DNA of 50,247 nt. It comes from Lachnospiraceae bacterium (GTDB taxonomy: Bacteria; Bacillota; Clostridia; Lachnospirales; Lachnospiraceae). Shown in pieces: positions 14,852 through 24,461 of this stretch. Positions within the stretch are counted from its first letter, which is position 1. Every line of letters starts with the position of its first letter. The stretch spans positions 1 through 50,247 of the forward strand of contig SVEY01000009.1 of NCBI GenBank assembly GCA_015057165.1, read 5' to 3'. A program made the position numbers and the translations under genes. The notes below the pieces were generated by a model. It was given only the letters and a program-made list of their open reading frames with translations. It did not search any database and had not been told where the DNA came from.

Positions 14852-17413
14852 TTATTTCTTAACATATGATATGAATACGTTGTTGTCTGCTTCGTATTTT
14901 GCAGAAGCTTCTATCTGACCGATTCTGTTATAGGAATTATTGTTTGGATTATATGTAACAATACTTCCGGCATCATATCCTACTATTAATTCTGCATTAT
15001 CAGGTCCTGTTATAGCAAGGACAGGATTTCCTTGTGACACATAGTAGAGCACTTCACTTAAGTTACAACCAGTAAGATCTAGAACATCATAGTTCTTCAT
15101 TAAACTCTTAAGTATTTCGTAAGCACCTTCACCTTTTTCGATGTATGTGTTTACTTCGGCATTAATACCTTCTTTTACAAGCATTGTACTTATGCACTTA
15201 GAGATAGTATCTGCTTTCGCATCCTGCTCCCCAACTCTAAGTCCGCTAAATGCGTTAACATACGGCTGCTTTCCTTTTTTCCATACATAAGAAGAATTAT
15301 TATCTACAACGATGCCCATTTGTTCATCTGCAAATCGTATTGCATCTGAAGTTACATTAGATGCAAGGAGAACCTGACTTCCCACATAAACAAAGTATTC
15401 TTCGTTAGTGTTATTTGCAGTAACGGTAACAGTGTTGTCACTGTCAATAAAGTGAGTTTCGGCTATAGTTGAATTGAATGTAGGAATAGGATTCTTTTCA
15501 TCCATTTTAGCGCTTTTTAGAAGTGTTATTTCTCCTCTAACCGGATCTTGTTTTGTCTGGAAATCAACTGCACGTCCAAGCTCGCCAGCGCTATTTTTTA
15601 TAGTATCGCCTTCAGCATCTATATATCTTCCTTCTGAACGCGTAACTCTATTAAGGTATAATGTGAAAGATTCAAGAGTTGCGTTTGTAACGTAGAATCC
15701 TTCCTTTTTATATTCTTTTAGAACAGGATGAGTAGGAAGTGTTATCTGCACAATATATATATCTGATACTGGATATATAGTAGAACCTGCAGCATTCTTA
15801 TCTACATCATCTATATTAACCAGTCCGTATACCAGATCTTCATCCATAAAGGCTAAAGGTCTTATATACTGATTAGAACCTGCATCAATAGTAAATGTGG
15901 ATTCATCATTAAGATCCTCCACAATTAGAGAAGTTGCCCTATTAGGTGTAGTTGTATATGCAATATAACGTCCTGATCTTGAGGCGGCATATTGTGAAGT
16001 GTCAAGACCTTCTAATACAGTTTCTATAGTTTCGTTCTTAAGATTAATCTTAACAAGATTACCAGATATCATTACATAGAAATATTTATCACTTGCTTTG
16101 TAAAGAAGATCTGAGAAACTTGCTTTAAGAATCTGGTAAGAGCATGTTGTGGCAACAAATGCTTCTTCGATTGTTTTGCCGGTTGATGCATCATATTTGT
16201 ATAAATCAATTCCGCAATAGCCCTCATGGCTTCCTCTATTCATATATCCATATACGGCGAAATTAACATCGCCATTTTCATTTATGGCAAGGATTTTGAT
16301 TGAATGTTCATCATAGTAGCAACGGTTATCATTAACGCTGTCATTAAGGAAACTAAATAGTTTAATAAGCTTACCTTCGTTTTGGTTGTATTCGAATAAT
16401 TCACCGCCCTGCTCAAAGCATGTAATTGTACCAACTTCATTAGATAAGTAGTTGATGTCTTTAGAAGTTATACCAAGGTTAATAATGTTATTATTTTGAA
16501 CAACTTTTTTCTCGTTTATTATTTCTTCCATATTACGACGATAATCTAATATGAAAACCCTAGCCTGGGTATAGCGAACCTTGTAATACTCTTTGACATT
16601 GAAATAAGAGATATTGTTATCTTCATTAAGTTGTAATTGATATGTCATTTCGAAGACACAATAATCTGTATTAATATCTTTTATCTCGATAATCGGAGAT
16701 GCCACTTCAGTTGCATCGAATCCACTAAAGCCTATCTGGTCTGCTGTTGATGCAAGTGTAACCTCAGAAAGTGTGTCGTGATTTGCATTGTCAGATGTCT
16801 CTAGATACATAGCAAGTTCATTGTAATTTCCATTTAGTGATGTGTCGTGGAAATGTTTTACAAAGTCGAATAACTCCCTTTCATGACAATTAGAAGGAAT
16901 AAGGATTCTTGTGTAATAACGAATCTCATCACCATTACATTTTAGCTTAACAATGAATAAATACTCTGTTCCTTCTTCTGTAAGATTTTCAATCTGAATA
17001 TTCAGGTTAATTTGATCTGAAGCTGTTTTATCATAATCTTTAACTTCTGTTTCTGCAATTTTACGTTCCATATCAGTAGAGCGTATTTCATATGAAATAG
17101 AATCTATAGAATTACCATGTGTATTAATATTAAGAGGAAGCATTCTGTCAGATCCAAGGGGTATTACAGAATCACGCATATAACAAGCATCCATCTCGTC
17201 TTTATATCCATGTAGTTCACCAATACTTGTGTTAAATGCTTCTGAGGATATTGTAGGCAAAGTTGCTTTATCCATTTCCGAAGTCGCATAAACCTTTCTT
17301 AGGTTAAAAATCACGGAAAAAAGTATAAAGGAACCTACAAAAATTAGAATTAATATTAGTATTTGTTTTTTTCTTGTTTTATCGAATCTTGGTAGTCGTC
17401 TTCTTGAACGCAT
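14852..17413 (-). CDS. membrane-anchored extracellular protein, propeller-like with degenerate C39-like tail
   Basis: Not recognised as a named family. A basic N-terminus (MRSRRRLPRFDKTRKK) precedes one transmembrane segment of about 20 residues, so the remaining 800 residues are outside the cell. The middle carries repeated beta-strand blades with Tyr-rich turns (YDASTGKTI, ISGNLVKINLKNETIETVLEG, ASRSGRYIAYTT, MDEDLVYGLVNI), like a TolB-type propeller. The last 120 residues resemble a C39 peptidase-like fold (GNPVLAITG, ELIVGYD, TYNPNNN). A Cys is present at KCIST but the expected His is not visible, so it is probably non-catalytic. The GTG at 17440 lacks a ribosome site and ATG at 17413 has AAGGA. 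It is divergent from the LTA-synthase-like gene. Confidence 0.65.
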   Translation of the reverse strand: MRSRRRLPRFDKTRKKQILILILIFVGSFILFSVIFNLRKVYATSEMDKATLPTISSEAFNTSIGELHGYKDEMDACYMRDSVIPLGSDRMLPLNINTHGNSIDSISYEIRSTDMERKIAETEVKDYDKTASDQINLNIQIENLTEEGTEYLFIVKLKCNGDEIRYYTRILIPSNCHERELFDFVKHFHDTSLNGNYNELAMYLETSDNANHDTLSEVTLASTADQIGFSGFDATEVASPIIEIKDINTDYCVFEMTYQLQLNEDNNISYFNVKEYYKVRYTQARVFILDYRRNMEEIINEKKVVQNNNIINLGITSKDINYLSNEVGTITCFEQGGELFEYNQNEGKLIKLFSFLNDSVNDNRCYYDEHSIKILAINENGDVNFAVYGYMNRGSHEGYCGIDLYKYDASTGKTIEEAFVATTCSYQILKASFSDLLYKASDKYFYVMISGNLVKINLKNETIETVLEGLDTSQYAASRSGRYIAYTTTPNRATSLIVEDLNDESTFTIDAGSNQYIRPLAFMDEDLVYGLVNIDDVDKNAAGSTIYPVSDIYIVQITLPTHPVLKEYKKEGFYVTNATLESFTLYLNRVTRSEGRYIDAEGDTIKNSAGELGRAVDFQTKQDPVRGEITLLKSAKMDEKNPIPTFNSTIAETHFIDSDNTVTVTANNTNEEYFVYVGSQVLLASNVTSDAIRFADEQMGIVVDNNSSYVWKKGKQPYVNAFSGLRVGEQDAKADTISKCISTMLVKEGINAEVNTYIEKGEGAYEILKSLMKNYDVLDLTGCNLSEVLYYVSQGNPVLAITGPDNAELIVGYDAGSIVTYNPNNNSYNRIGQIEASAKYEADNNVFISYVKK

Positions 17414-17484
17414 ATTTGTTTTCCTTATTGTATATAACACTTATTTAAGACAATTGGTCTTGTCCGTATATTATAGCACATTCC

Positions 17485-17513
17485 TTGCGAAAAACCATTT
17501 ATAGTGGTATAAT
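17485..17513 (+). promoter_or_regulatory. promoter of the LTA-synthase-like gene
   Basis: TTGCGA (17485-17490), a 17-base spacer and perfect TATAAT (17508-17513). The start site would be about 60 bases before the ATG at 17579, in the 165-bp divergent gap. Confidence 0.65.
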
Positions 17514-17578
17514 TTATCAGCAATTTGTGTGCAAAAGTATTATAGCATGAAAAGTAAATGTTGTAAGAAGGAGAAACT

Positions 17579-19723
17579 ATGAAAAACGTTTTTTCCAAAA
17601 TCGGAAAGTTTTTTAAGAATATAGGCGATAAAGTTAGTGGTTTCTTTAAGAAGATTCCAACGCCCAAATTTATCGTTAAATTACAAAATAATGAGAGGTT
17701 AAAGAAGGTAAGAGACTTTCTAAATAAACATGCACTAATCTCGCATATTCCACTTTCATTAATCATGTGCTTTGTGCTTGAATGGATGTCTAGACATTCC
17801 TTTATTAACGCATGTCATTTTGTATCAGACCATACATTAGCATATTTGTATAATGCCTTCCTTATATATGTAGTTTATAGTTTATGTATACTATTTAAGA
17901 GACAGACATTTTGCAGGATGATTGTATCAGCAGTCTTTGTTGCAATGGGAATTACTAACTGTATAGTTCTATATAATCGTGTAACACCATTTGGATTTAC
18001 AGATCTTAATATGATTACAGACCTGCTTACAATGCAGGGCGCTGGTTACATGAGTGCAGGATTAACCATAATTCTGATTGCAGCTCTTGTTGGATATATA
18101 ATATATCTAGTTAATTTATTTAGAAAAGGGAAAAAGGTAACTTACAGATCCCCTATATGGGTGAGAATTATAATTGTTGTGGCTTTATTTGTATCCCTTC
18201 CTCTTACGACAAAATTTCTTCAGAAGCAGGAAATACTTGCTGCATATTTCGGTAATTTGCAGCAGGGTTACTTTGATTATGGATATTTGTATGGATTTTC
18301 CACTAGTGCTTTTGACAGAGGTATGAGTAAGCCTCTTGGATATGATGAAGAAAGAGTCACTGCAATTGTTGATGAGACAACAAGAGAGACTGCTATAACA
18401 GATGATAAGAAACCTAACATAGTGGTAGTTCTTCTTGAATCCTACTTCGATGTGTCAGAACTTAACTTCCTTGAAACATCAGAAGATCCTACACCATTTG
18501 CCCATAGTCTGGAACAGAATTATTCATATGGTCATCTTACTGTTCCTGTAGTAGGTGCTGGTACTTGTAATTCAGAGTTCGAAGTTCTTACAGGTATGTC
18601 ATGTAAGTTCTTCGGTCCTGGAGAGTATCCTCAGAAGACCATACTTAAAGATGTTGATAAGTGTGAATCCGTGGCTTCAGACCTTAGAAATATAGGATAT
18701 AGCTCCCACGTAGTACATAACAATGGAGGTAATTTCTACTCTAGAGTTAACGCATTTACTTTAATGGGATTTGATACATTCCAAAGTAAAGAGATGCTTG
18801 ATATTGTAGACTACACGCCTATGGGTTCTTGGCCAACAGATGATATTTTAATAGGTTCATCAGTTGATGCAATGGATATGACACCTAATAAGGATATGCT
18901 CTATACAATTACTGTAGGAACACATGGTAATTATCCTAAGATATCATATCCTGACTATGAGCCAATAAAGGTTAAATGCAATGGAAAAAGTCCAGAAGTA
19001 ACAAATCAGTGGACATATTATGTTAATAGAATACATGAGATGGATAATTTCATGAAGAATTATTGTGAAGCATTAGATCGAAGAGGAGAAGACACAATAG
19101 TTATTTTCTTTGGAGACCATTTGCCAACTCTTGGTATAGAGGAAAGTGAAATTGCTACGCATGATTTGTATAAGACGAAATACCTTACATGGAATAATTT
19201 CGGAATGTCTAAAGAGGATATGGATCTTACATCATTCCAGTTAGTGTCAGAATATCTTGATAGATTGGGAATTCATGAAGGTGTAATGACTAATTATAAT
19301 CAAGATAGAATAGACAATAACATACCAACTGATTCAGAAGAGTATCAGGATGGATTGAAACTATTACAATATGACATTCTATATGGCAAGCAATATGCGT
19401 ATAAAGGACAAGACTTGTATCCGGCATCTAATCTCGTTATGGGTGTAAAAGATGTAGTTGTTGAAAGAATGTATAATTTTGATGATGAAGTACATATATA
19501 CGGACAGAACTTTACAAAGTGGAGTAAAGTATATGTCAATGGCAAGAAGGTTGCTACAGGCTATAAGAGTGGACAATGTCTAACGGTTGATTCCGAAGAT
19601 GTTAAGAATGGTGACGTATTATGTGTTCAGCAAATGGGCTCAAATAATTCAGTATTCAGGAAGTCTAATGAAGTTGTAGTTAATCTTCCAGAACCGCTTA
19701 ATAGTAATAAAAACACAGAGTAA
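17579..19723 (+). CDS. LTA synthase/phosphoglycerol transferase-like sulfatase-fold protein
   Basis: Membrane enzyme of 714 residues that should transfer phosphoglycerol (or a related group) to a lipid or cell-wall glycan outside the membrane. The N-terminus has a basic amphipathic stretch, then about five membrane segments (residues about 55-220). The extracellular sulfatase-fold domain contains VVLLESYFD (Glu287, metal), GAGTCNSEF with the predicted catalytic Thr329, HNNGGNFY, GTHGNYP and FFGDHLPT (Asp513, His514). These match LtaS-type active-site positions. After about residue 620 there is an extra beta-rich domain (VHIYGQNFTKWSKVYVNGKK) resembling an IPT/TIG fold. Good ribosome site GAAGGAG. 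Confidence 0.85.
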   Translation: MKNVFSKIGKFFKNIGDKVSGFFKKIPTPKFIVKLQNNERLKKVRDFLNKHALISHIPLSLIMCFVLEWMSRHSFINACHFVSDHTLAYLYNAFLIYVVYSLCILFKRQTFCRMIVSAVFVAMGITNCIVLYNRVTPFGFTDLNMITDLLTMQGAGYMSAGLTIILIAALVGYIIYLVNLFRKGKKVTYRSPIWVRIIIVVALFVSLPLTTKFLQKQEILAAYFGNLQQGYFDYGYLYGFSTSAFDRGMSKPLGYDEERVTAIVDETTRETAITDDKKPNIVVVLLESYFDVSELNFLETSEDPTPFAHSLEQNYSYGHLTVPVVGAGTCNSEFEVLTGMSCKFFGPGEYPQKTILKDVDKCESVASDLRNIGYSSHVVHNNGGNFYSRVNAFTLMGFDTFQSKEMLDIVDYTPMGSWPTDDILIGSSVDAMDMTPNKDMLYTITVGTHGNYPKISYPDYEPIKVKCNGKSPEVTNQWTYYVNRIHEMDNFMKNYCEALDRRGEDTIVIFFGDHLPTLGIEESEIATHDLYKTKYLTWNNFGMSKEDMDLTSFQLVSEYLDRLGIHEGVMTNYNQDRIDNNIPTDSEEYQDGLKLLQYDILYGKQYAYKGQDLYPASNLVMGVKDVVVERMYNFDDEVHIYGQNFTKWSKVYVNGKKVATGYKSGQCLTVDSEDVKNGDVLCVQQMGSNNSVFRKSNEVVVNLPEPLNSNKNTE

Positions 19724-19769
19724 ATTATTGTTAAATACATAATATATATACGACAGGAAAGGGGATAAT

Positions 19770-21146
19770 ATGTCAGAACAAAAGATACCTTACAAGATTT
19801 ATCTTACTGAAGAGGAAATGCCAAAGGCATGGTACAATTTGCGTGCTGATATGGATAATAAGCCAGCACCTCTTCTTAATCCTGGCACACATAAGCCAGC
19901 AACATTAGAGGAGTTAGAGCATGTGTTTTGTACAGAATTAGCTAAGCAGGAATTAAATGAAACAGATGCTTATATTGAGATACCACAGGAGATTAGAGAT
20001 TTCTACAAGATGTTTCGTCCATCTCCTCTTGTAAGAGCATATTGCTTAGAGAAAAAGCTTGATACACCAGCAAAGATTTATTATAAATTTGAAGGTAATA
20101 ATACATCTGGTTCACACAAACTTAATTCAGCAATTGCTCAGGCTTATTATGCTAAGAAGCAAGGGTTAAAGGGTGTAACGACAGAAACAGGAGCAGGACA
20201 ATGGGGTACAGCTCTTTCAATGGCTTGTTCTTACTTTGATCTTGATTGTAAAGTTTTTATGGTAAAGAGTTCTTACAACCAGAAGCCACAGAGAAAGGAA
20301 GTTATGAGGACATATGGTGCCTCTGTTACACCATCTCCTTCTATGGAGACAAATGTTGGTCGCGCCATTAATGAACAATTCCCTAATGGTAATGGTTCTC
20401 TAGGTTGTGCTATTTCTGAAGCAGTTGAAAAGGCTACATCAGAAGAAGGATATAGATATGTACTTGGTTCTGTCCTTAATCAGGTTCTTCTTCATCAATC
20501 AATTATTGGTCTAGAGACAATGACAGCACTTAAGAAATATAATGAGAAAGCAGATGTTATTATTGGATGTGCAGGAGGTGGATCAAACCTGGGAGGATTA
20601 ATATCACCTTTTGTAAGAGATAAGATTAAGGGTAAGGATGATTATAGAATAATTGCTGTTGAACCAGCTTCATGTCCATCACTTACAAGAGGTATATACG
20701 CATACGATTTCTGTGATACTGGAAAGGTATGTCCACTTGCTAAGATGTACACATTAGGTCATGACTTTATGCCATCTCCATCTCATGCAGGAGGACTTAG
20801 ATATCATGGTATGTCTTCTGTATTATCACAACTTAAAGCTGATAGTTTAATAGAGGCTACAAGTGTGACACAGACTGAAGTATTTGCAGCTGCAGAACAG
20901 TTTGCAAGAGTAGAGGGAATTCTTCCTGCGCCAGAAAGTTCACATGCTATTAAAGTAGCTATTGATGAAGCAATGAAGTGTAAAGAGACTGGCGAAGAGA
21001 AGACCATTGTATTTGGACTTACAGGAACAGGTTACTTTGATATGTACGCATATGAAGACTTTAATAATGGTACAATGACAGATTACATTCCTACAGATGA
21101 TGATATTAAGGAGAGTCTTAAGAATGTACCAGAGGTTAATGTGTAG
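19770..21146 (+). CDS. trpB: tryptophan synthase beta chain, TrpB2 type
   Basis: PLP-dependent enzyme of 458 residues that joins indole and serine to tryptophan. The PLP lysine is about Lys117 in TSGSHKLNSA. The glycine-rich phosphate cup is CAGGGSNLGG, and ETGAGQWGTALS is the catalytic-Glu region. The length and the N-terminal segment EEMPKAWYNLRADM mark the TrpB2 subgroup, which often stands apart from the trp operon, as it does here with no trpA nearby. AAAGGGG precedes the ATG. Ddh follows on the same strand after 57 bp. Confidence 0.92.
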   Translation: MSEQKIPYKIYLTEEEMPKAWYNLRADMDNKPAPLLNPGTHKPATLEELEHVFCTELAKQELNETDAYIEIPQEIRDFYKMFRPSPLVRAYCLEKKLDTPAKIYYKFEGNNTSGSHKLNSAIAQAYYAKKQGLKGVTTETGAGQWGTALSMACSYFDLDCKVFMVKSSYNQKPQRKEVMRTYGASVTPSPSMETNVGRAINEQFPNGNGSLGCAISEAVEKATSEEGYRYVLGSVLNQVLLHQSIIGLETMTALKKYNEKADVIIGCAGGGSNLGGLISPFVRDKIKGKDDYRIIAVEPASCPSLTRGIYAYDFCDTGKVCPLAKMYTLGHDFMPSPSHAGGLRYHGMSSVLSQLKADSLIEATSVTQTEVFAAAEQFARVEGILPAPESSHAIKVAIDEAMKCKETGEEKTIVFGLTGTGYFDMYAYEDFNNGTMTDYIPTDDDIKESLKNVPEVNV

Positions 21147-21203
21147 ACGTATATAAAAATAAAGTAGAGTAAAAGATTATTAAAACGAAAGGTGTGATGT
21201 AAA

Positions 21204-22187
21204 ATGACAAGAATAGGAATTATCGGTTATGGTAACCTTGGCAGAGGAGTAGAATCTGCTATCAAACAAAATGAGGATATGGAGCTTGTAGCTGTATTTA
21301 CAAGAAGAGACCCATCCTCTCTACAGATTAAGACAGAGGGAGTAAAGGTAGACTCTGTTGATAATGTAGCTTCTTATGAAGACAAGATTGATGTAATGGT
21401 ATTATGTGGTGGTTCTGCTACAGACCTTCCTAAGCAGACTCCAGAGTATGCTAAGATGTTTAACGTAGTAGATTCCTTTGATACACATGCTAATATCCCT
21501 ACACATTTTGCAAATGTAGATAAGTCTTGCAAAGAGAATGGTCATGTTGGTTTGATATCATGTGGTTGGGATCCAGGAATGTTCTCTCTTATGAGATTAT
21601 ATGGTAACGCATTCCTTCCTGACGGAGCTGATTATACATTCTGGGGTAAAGGTGTAAGCCAGGGTCATTCAGATGCTGTTAGAAGAATTAAAGGTGTTAA
21701 GAATGCAAAACAATATACAATTCCTGTTGAAGAAGCTCTAGAAGCTGTAAGAAGTGGAAGCAATCCTGAACTTACAACTAGACAAAAACATACTCGTGAA
21801 TGTTTTGTTGTATTAGAAGATGGAGCTGATGCTAAGGCTATAGAGAAGGAAATCTGTGAAATGCCTAACTACTTTGCAGATTACGACACAACAGTACATT
21901 TTATTGATGAGGAAGAGTTCAATAAGAATCATAGCGGAATTCCTCATGGTGGTTTTGTTATTAGAAGTGGTAAGACAGGTTGGGATTTAGAAGATACACA
22001 TGTAGTTGAGTATTCAATTAAGCTGGATTCAAATCCTGGATTTACTTCAAGTATTATTATTAGTTTTGCAAGAGCAGTAGACAGACTTTCTAAAGAAGGT
22101 GTTGTTGGAGCAAAGACTGTATTTGATATTGCTCCTGCTTACTTAATTAATAAGTCTGACGAAGATATTAGAGCTCATATGTTATAA
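21204..22187 (+). CDS. ddh: meso-diaminopimelate D-dehydrogenase
   Basis: NADPH-dependent enzyme of 327 residues that forms meso-diaminopimelate from tetrahydrodipicolinate in one step, feeding lysine and peptidoglycan synthesis. The Rossmann motif GIIGYGNLGRGVE is at residues 4-16. The family blocks VLCGGSATDLP, DSFDTHANIP, SCGWDPGMFS, WGKGVSQGHSDAVRR and HGGFVIRSGKTG are all intact. AAAGGTG precedes the ATG. A strong terminator follows. Confidence 0.95.
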   Translation: MTRIGIIGYGNLGRGVESAIKQNEDMELVAVFTRRDPSSLQIKTEGVKVDSVDNVASYEDKIDVMVLCGGSATDLPKQTPEYAKMFNVVDSFDTHANIPTHFANVDKSCKENGHVGLISCGWDPGMFSLMRLYGNAFLPDGADYTFWGKGVSQGHSDAVRRIKGVKNAKQYTIPVEEALEAVRSGSNPELTTRQKHTRECFVVLEDGADAKAIEKEICEMPNYFADYDTTVHFIDEEEFNKNHSGIPHGGFVIRSGKTGWDLEDTHVVEYSIKLDSNPGFTSSIIISFARAVDRLSKEGVVGAKTVFDIAPAYLINKSDEDIRAHML

Positions 22188-22199
22188 TACAAAAAAGTT

Positions 22200-22253
22200 A
22201 AAGCCTCCAGTGATATTCATATAAATTGTTATATGGATATCACTGGAGGCTTT
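22200..22253. terminator. bidirectional terminator after ddh
   Basis: A 23-bp stem with one mismatch (left arm from 22200 starting AAAGCCTCCAGTGATAT, right arm ending at 22253) around an 8-base loop. The ends give T-runs on both strands. It separates the convergent ddh and the following leftward gene. Confidence 0.85.
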
Positions 22254-22263
22254 TGTAATATAA

Positions 22264-23193
22264 TTAATTTCGACGTAGTTTTTCTTTGATACTGTTTGTG
22301 ATTTTTTTCTTCTTTCCTTCTGTCTTAAATTCACTGATACGTGATAAAGCTTCTTTTTCAATTTCAGAAGTGGATTCCATAATGGAATTAACTTCTTGTT
22401 CAATAAGTTTCTCTTGTTCTTCAATGTGGATTTTTTGCTTTGCAGTAAGGTTTTCTGTTTTTGTTACAATTTTTTCCTTACTATTAATAATGCCTTGTTT
22501 TGCACCATTTAACGTATTAACAGCACCTTGAAGGGTCTCGTGTTTTTCTATAAAAGAGCCGGCAGCATTAGTTATTCCATCTTTCTTGGCAACAACACTG
22601 CTTTCTATATTGTCATATAGTTGAGTCATTTTCTCTGTGTATTCTCTCTCTATCCTATTAAAGTTTCTCTGGAAGTTAGAAAGTGCGGATATAGTAAGAG
22701 CAAAGTCTATACCTAGTAGGAAAATGAAAATGAGAGAAAGGCTAACCATTAAAGCATCTGGGAAATACGATACAACTTTTTCTACCCATGGAATGAGCCA
22801 TTTTACAATGACAATTGCTGCTACTCCAAAACCTATTGATGCACTAAGACACACTCTTCCATGGATGTTAAGAAATTTGTTGCTATAATCCCACCACACA
22901 GCATGAAATATTTTCTCAAGAACATAGCTGGTTGTATACTCAAGTACAATGCTTCCAAGGTATCCCACAAGGAATATAACTAAGACATTAGCATTTTCCA
23001 AAAATGGTATATGAAGGTCATAGAATAGTAATGTACCAACACATGCTCCAACACCGTATATCGGGATTATTGGACCATAAAAGAATCCTCTGTTCTGCCA
23101 ATGGTGTTTGTTAATAGAAGAATAGATTGATTCATATATAAAACCAAGCATGCTATAGAAAAAGAATATTACTACATATTTGCATATAATCAT
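22264..23193 (-). CDS. putative ABC-transporter type IV family membrane protein (PF06541-like)
   Basis: 309 residues. The first 170 carry five or so membrane segments with the family pattern LGFIYESIYSS, RGFFYGPIIPIYGVGA, VLEYTTSYVLEKIFHAVWWDYS and NIHGRVCLSASIGFG, which I match to the putative ABC-transporter type IV (CmpB-like) family. The last 130 residues form a long basic and acidic coiled-coil tail that is cytoplasmic. No ATPase partner is adjacent, so a transport role is unproved. The ribosome site AAGGAG lies about 12 bases before the ATG. Confidence 0.8.
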   Translation of the reverse strand: MIICKYVVIFFFYSMLGFIYESIYSSINKHHWQNRGFFYGPIIPIYGVGACVGTLLFYDLHIPFLENANVLVIFLVGYLGSIVLEYTTSYVLEKIFHAVWWDYSNKFLNIHGRVCLSASIGFGVAAIVIVKWLIPWVEKVVSYFPDALMVSLSLIFIFLLGIDFALTISALSNFQRNFNRIEREYTEKMTQLYDNIESSVVAKKDGITNAAGSFIEKHETLQGAVNTLNGAKQGIINSKEKIVTKTENLTAKQKIHIEEQEKLIEQEVNSIMESTSEIEKEALSRISEFKTEGKKKKITNSIKEKLRRN

Positions 23194-23297
23194 ATATTCT
23201 AATTACTCCTTATAAACTATCACCTATAATTATTACATTTCAGATAATAAAAAACAAGAAGAGATAATACTAATTATATGTCAATTATTAGTATAGT

Positions 23298-23326
23298 TTG
23301 ACCTAGAGGACATGGTAGAGTACAAT
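23298..23326 (+). promoter_or_regulatory. promoter of the YhaO/YhaN pair
   Basis: TTGACC (23298-23303), 17-base spacer, TACAAT (23321-23326). It lies 40 bases upstream of the metallophosphoesterase start. Confidence 0.65.
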
Positions 23327-23366
23327 ATAGAGAAGATTTTATTTGGAGTTATAAAAGGAGTTATTT

Positions 23367-24461
23367 ATGAGGATAATTCATTGTGCGGATCTTCATCTCG
23401 AATCTCCTCTAAAGAATATATTGTCGGCAGAGAAGGGAAAAGAAAGAAGAGACGAACTACTAGATAATTTTGACAGACTAATTGATTATGCAAATGATAA
23501 TAGTGTAGACATTATTCTTGTTGCTGGAGATATTTTTGATAGAGGAACAAGAAGAAAGTCTGCTGTAAAACATATAATTGAATCCGTAAAGAATAATCCT
23601 GATATTGATTTTGTATTCTTGAAGGGTAACCACGATACAGGTGGTGTATTTGATGATGAGTATGATATTCCCGAGAATGCTAAATTGTTTGATCAGAATA
23701 ACTGGAAGAAATACGAGTATGGGGATGTAGTTATTAAGGGAGTAGAGTTATCAAAGGATAACTACAAGGACGTGGCACTTAGTCTTGTTCTTGATCCTGG
23801 TAAATGTAATATTGTTACACTACATTCAGGAGCTGCTAATTACGAGGGCGAAAAAGAGATATATGAAGTTAATTTCAATGATCTTAAGAATAAGAATATA
23901 GATTATCTTGCCCTTGGTCATATCCATAAGTATGAGAGAGAGCAACTAGACGATAGAGGAATATATGTATATCCAGGTTGCTTGGAAGGAAGAGGCTTTG
24001 ACGAGACAGGGAAGAAAGGTTTTGTGCTTCTTGATATTGGAGAAGATAACAAAATTGTTGATACTTTTGTACCTTTTGCAAAGCGTGAAATACACAGGCT
24101 TGAAGTAGAAGTATCACCTAGCGATGATATGAAAGATGTTATTGATAATGTTCATAGGACAATTGATGATATTCCTAATAAGGATTTAGTGGAAGTTGTA
24201 CTTGTGGGCAAGACTAATATGAATGAGTTAGTTGATATTGATATTAGAAGAATTAAGAGAGAATTTGATGACAAATTCTATTTCTTTAAGTTAAAAGATA
24301 ACACAACAGTAGAAATTGATTATGCAAGTTTTGCAAACGATAAAAGTCTTAAGGGTGAATTCATAAGGCTTCTTGAAAAACAGGATATTAGCGACGAAGA
24401 CAAGTCGCTGATTGTTGAACTTGGTATTAAGGCGCTTAAAGGGGAGAATCTGGACATATGA
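23367..24461 (+). CDS. SbcD/YhaO-like DNA repair metallophosphoesterase
   Basis: Calcineurin-like nuclease subunit of 364 residues. All phosphoesterase motifs are present: CADLHLESPL (residues 6-15), VAGDIFDRG, LKGNHD, a TLHSG histidine and LGHIHKYE. The C-terminal 120 residues are the capping region. It should act on DNA ends together with its ATPase partner, encoded directly downstream with a 4-bp ATGA overlap. The pair resembles Bacillus YhaO-YhaN more than classical SbcDC. AAAGGAG precedes the ATG. Confidence 0.88.
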   Translation: MRIIHCADLHLESPLKNILSAEKGKERRDELLDNFDRLIDYANDNSVDIILVAGDIFDRGTRRKSAVKHIIESVKNNPDIDFVFLKGNHDTGGVFDDEYDIPENAKLFDQNNWKKYEYGDVVIKGVELSKDNYKDVALSLVLDPGKCNIVTLHSGAANYEGEKEIYEVNFNDLKNKNIDYLALGHIHKYEREQLDDRGIYVYPGCLEGRGFDETGKKGFVLLDIGEDNKIVDTFVPFAKREIHRLEVEVSPSDDMKDVIDNVHRTIDDIPNKDLVEVVLVGKTNMNELVDIDIRRIKREFDDKFYFFKLKDNTTVEIDYASFANDKSLKGEFIRLLEKQDISDEDKSLIVELGIKALKGENLDI

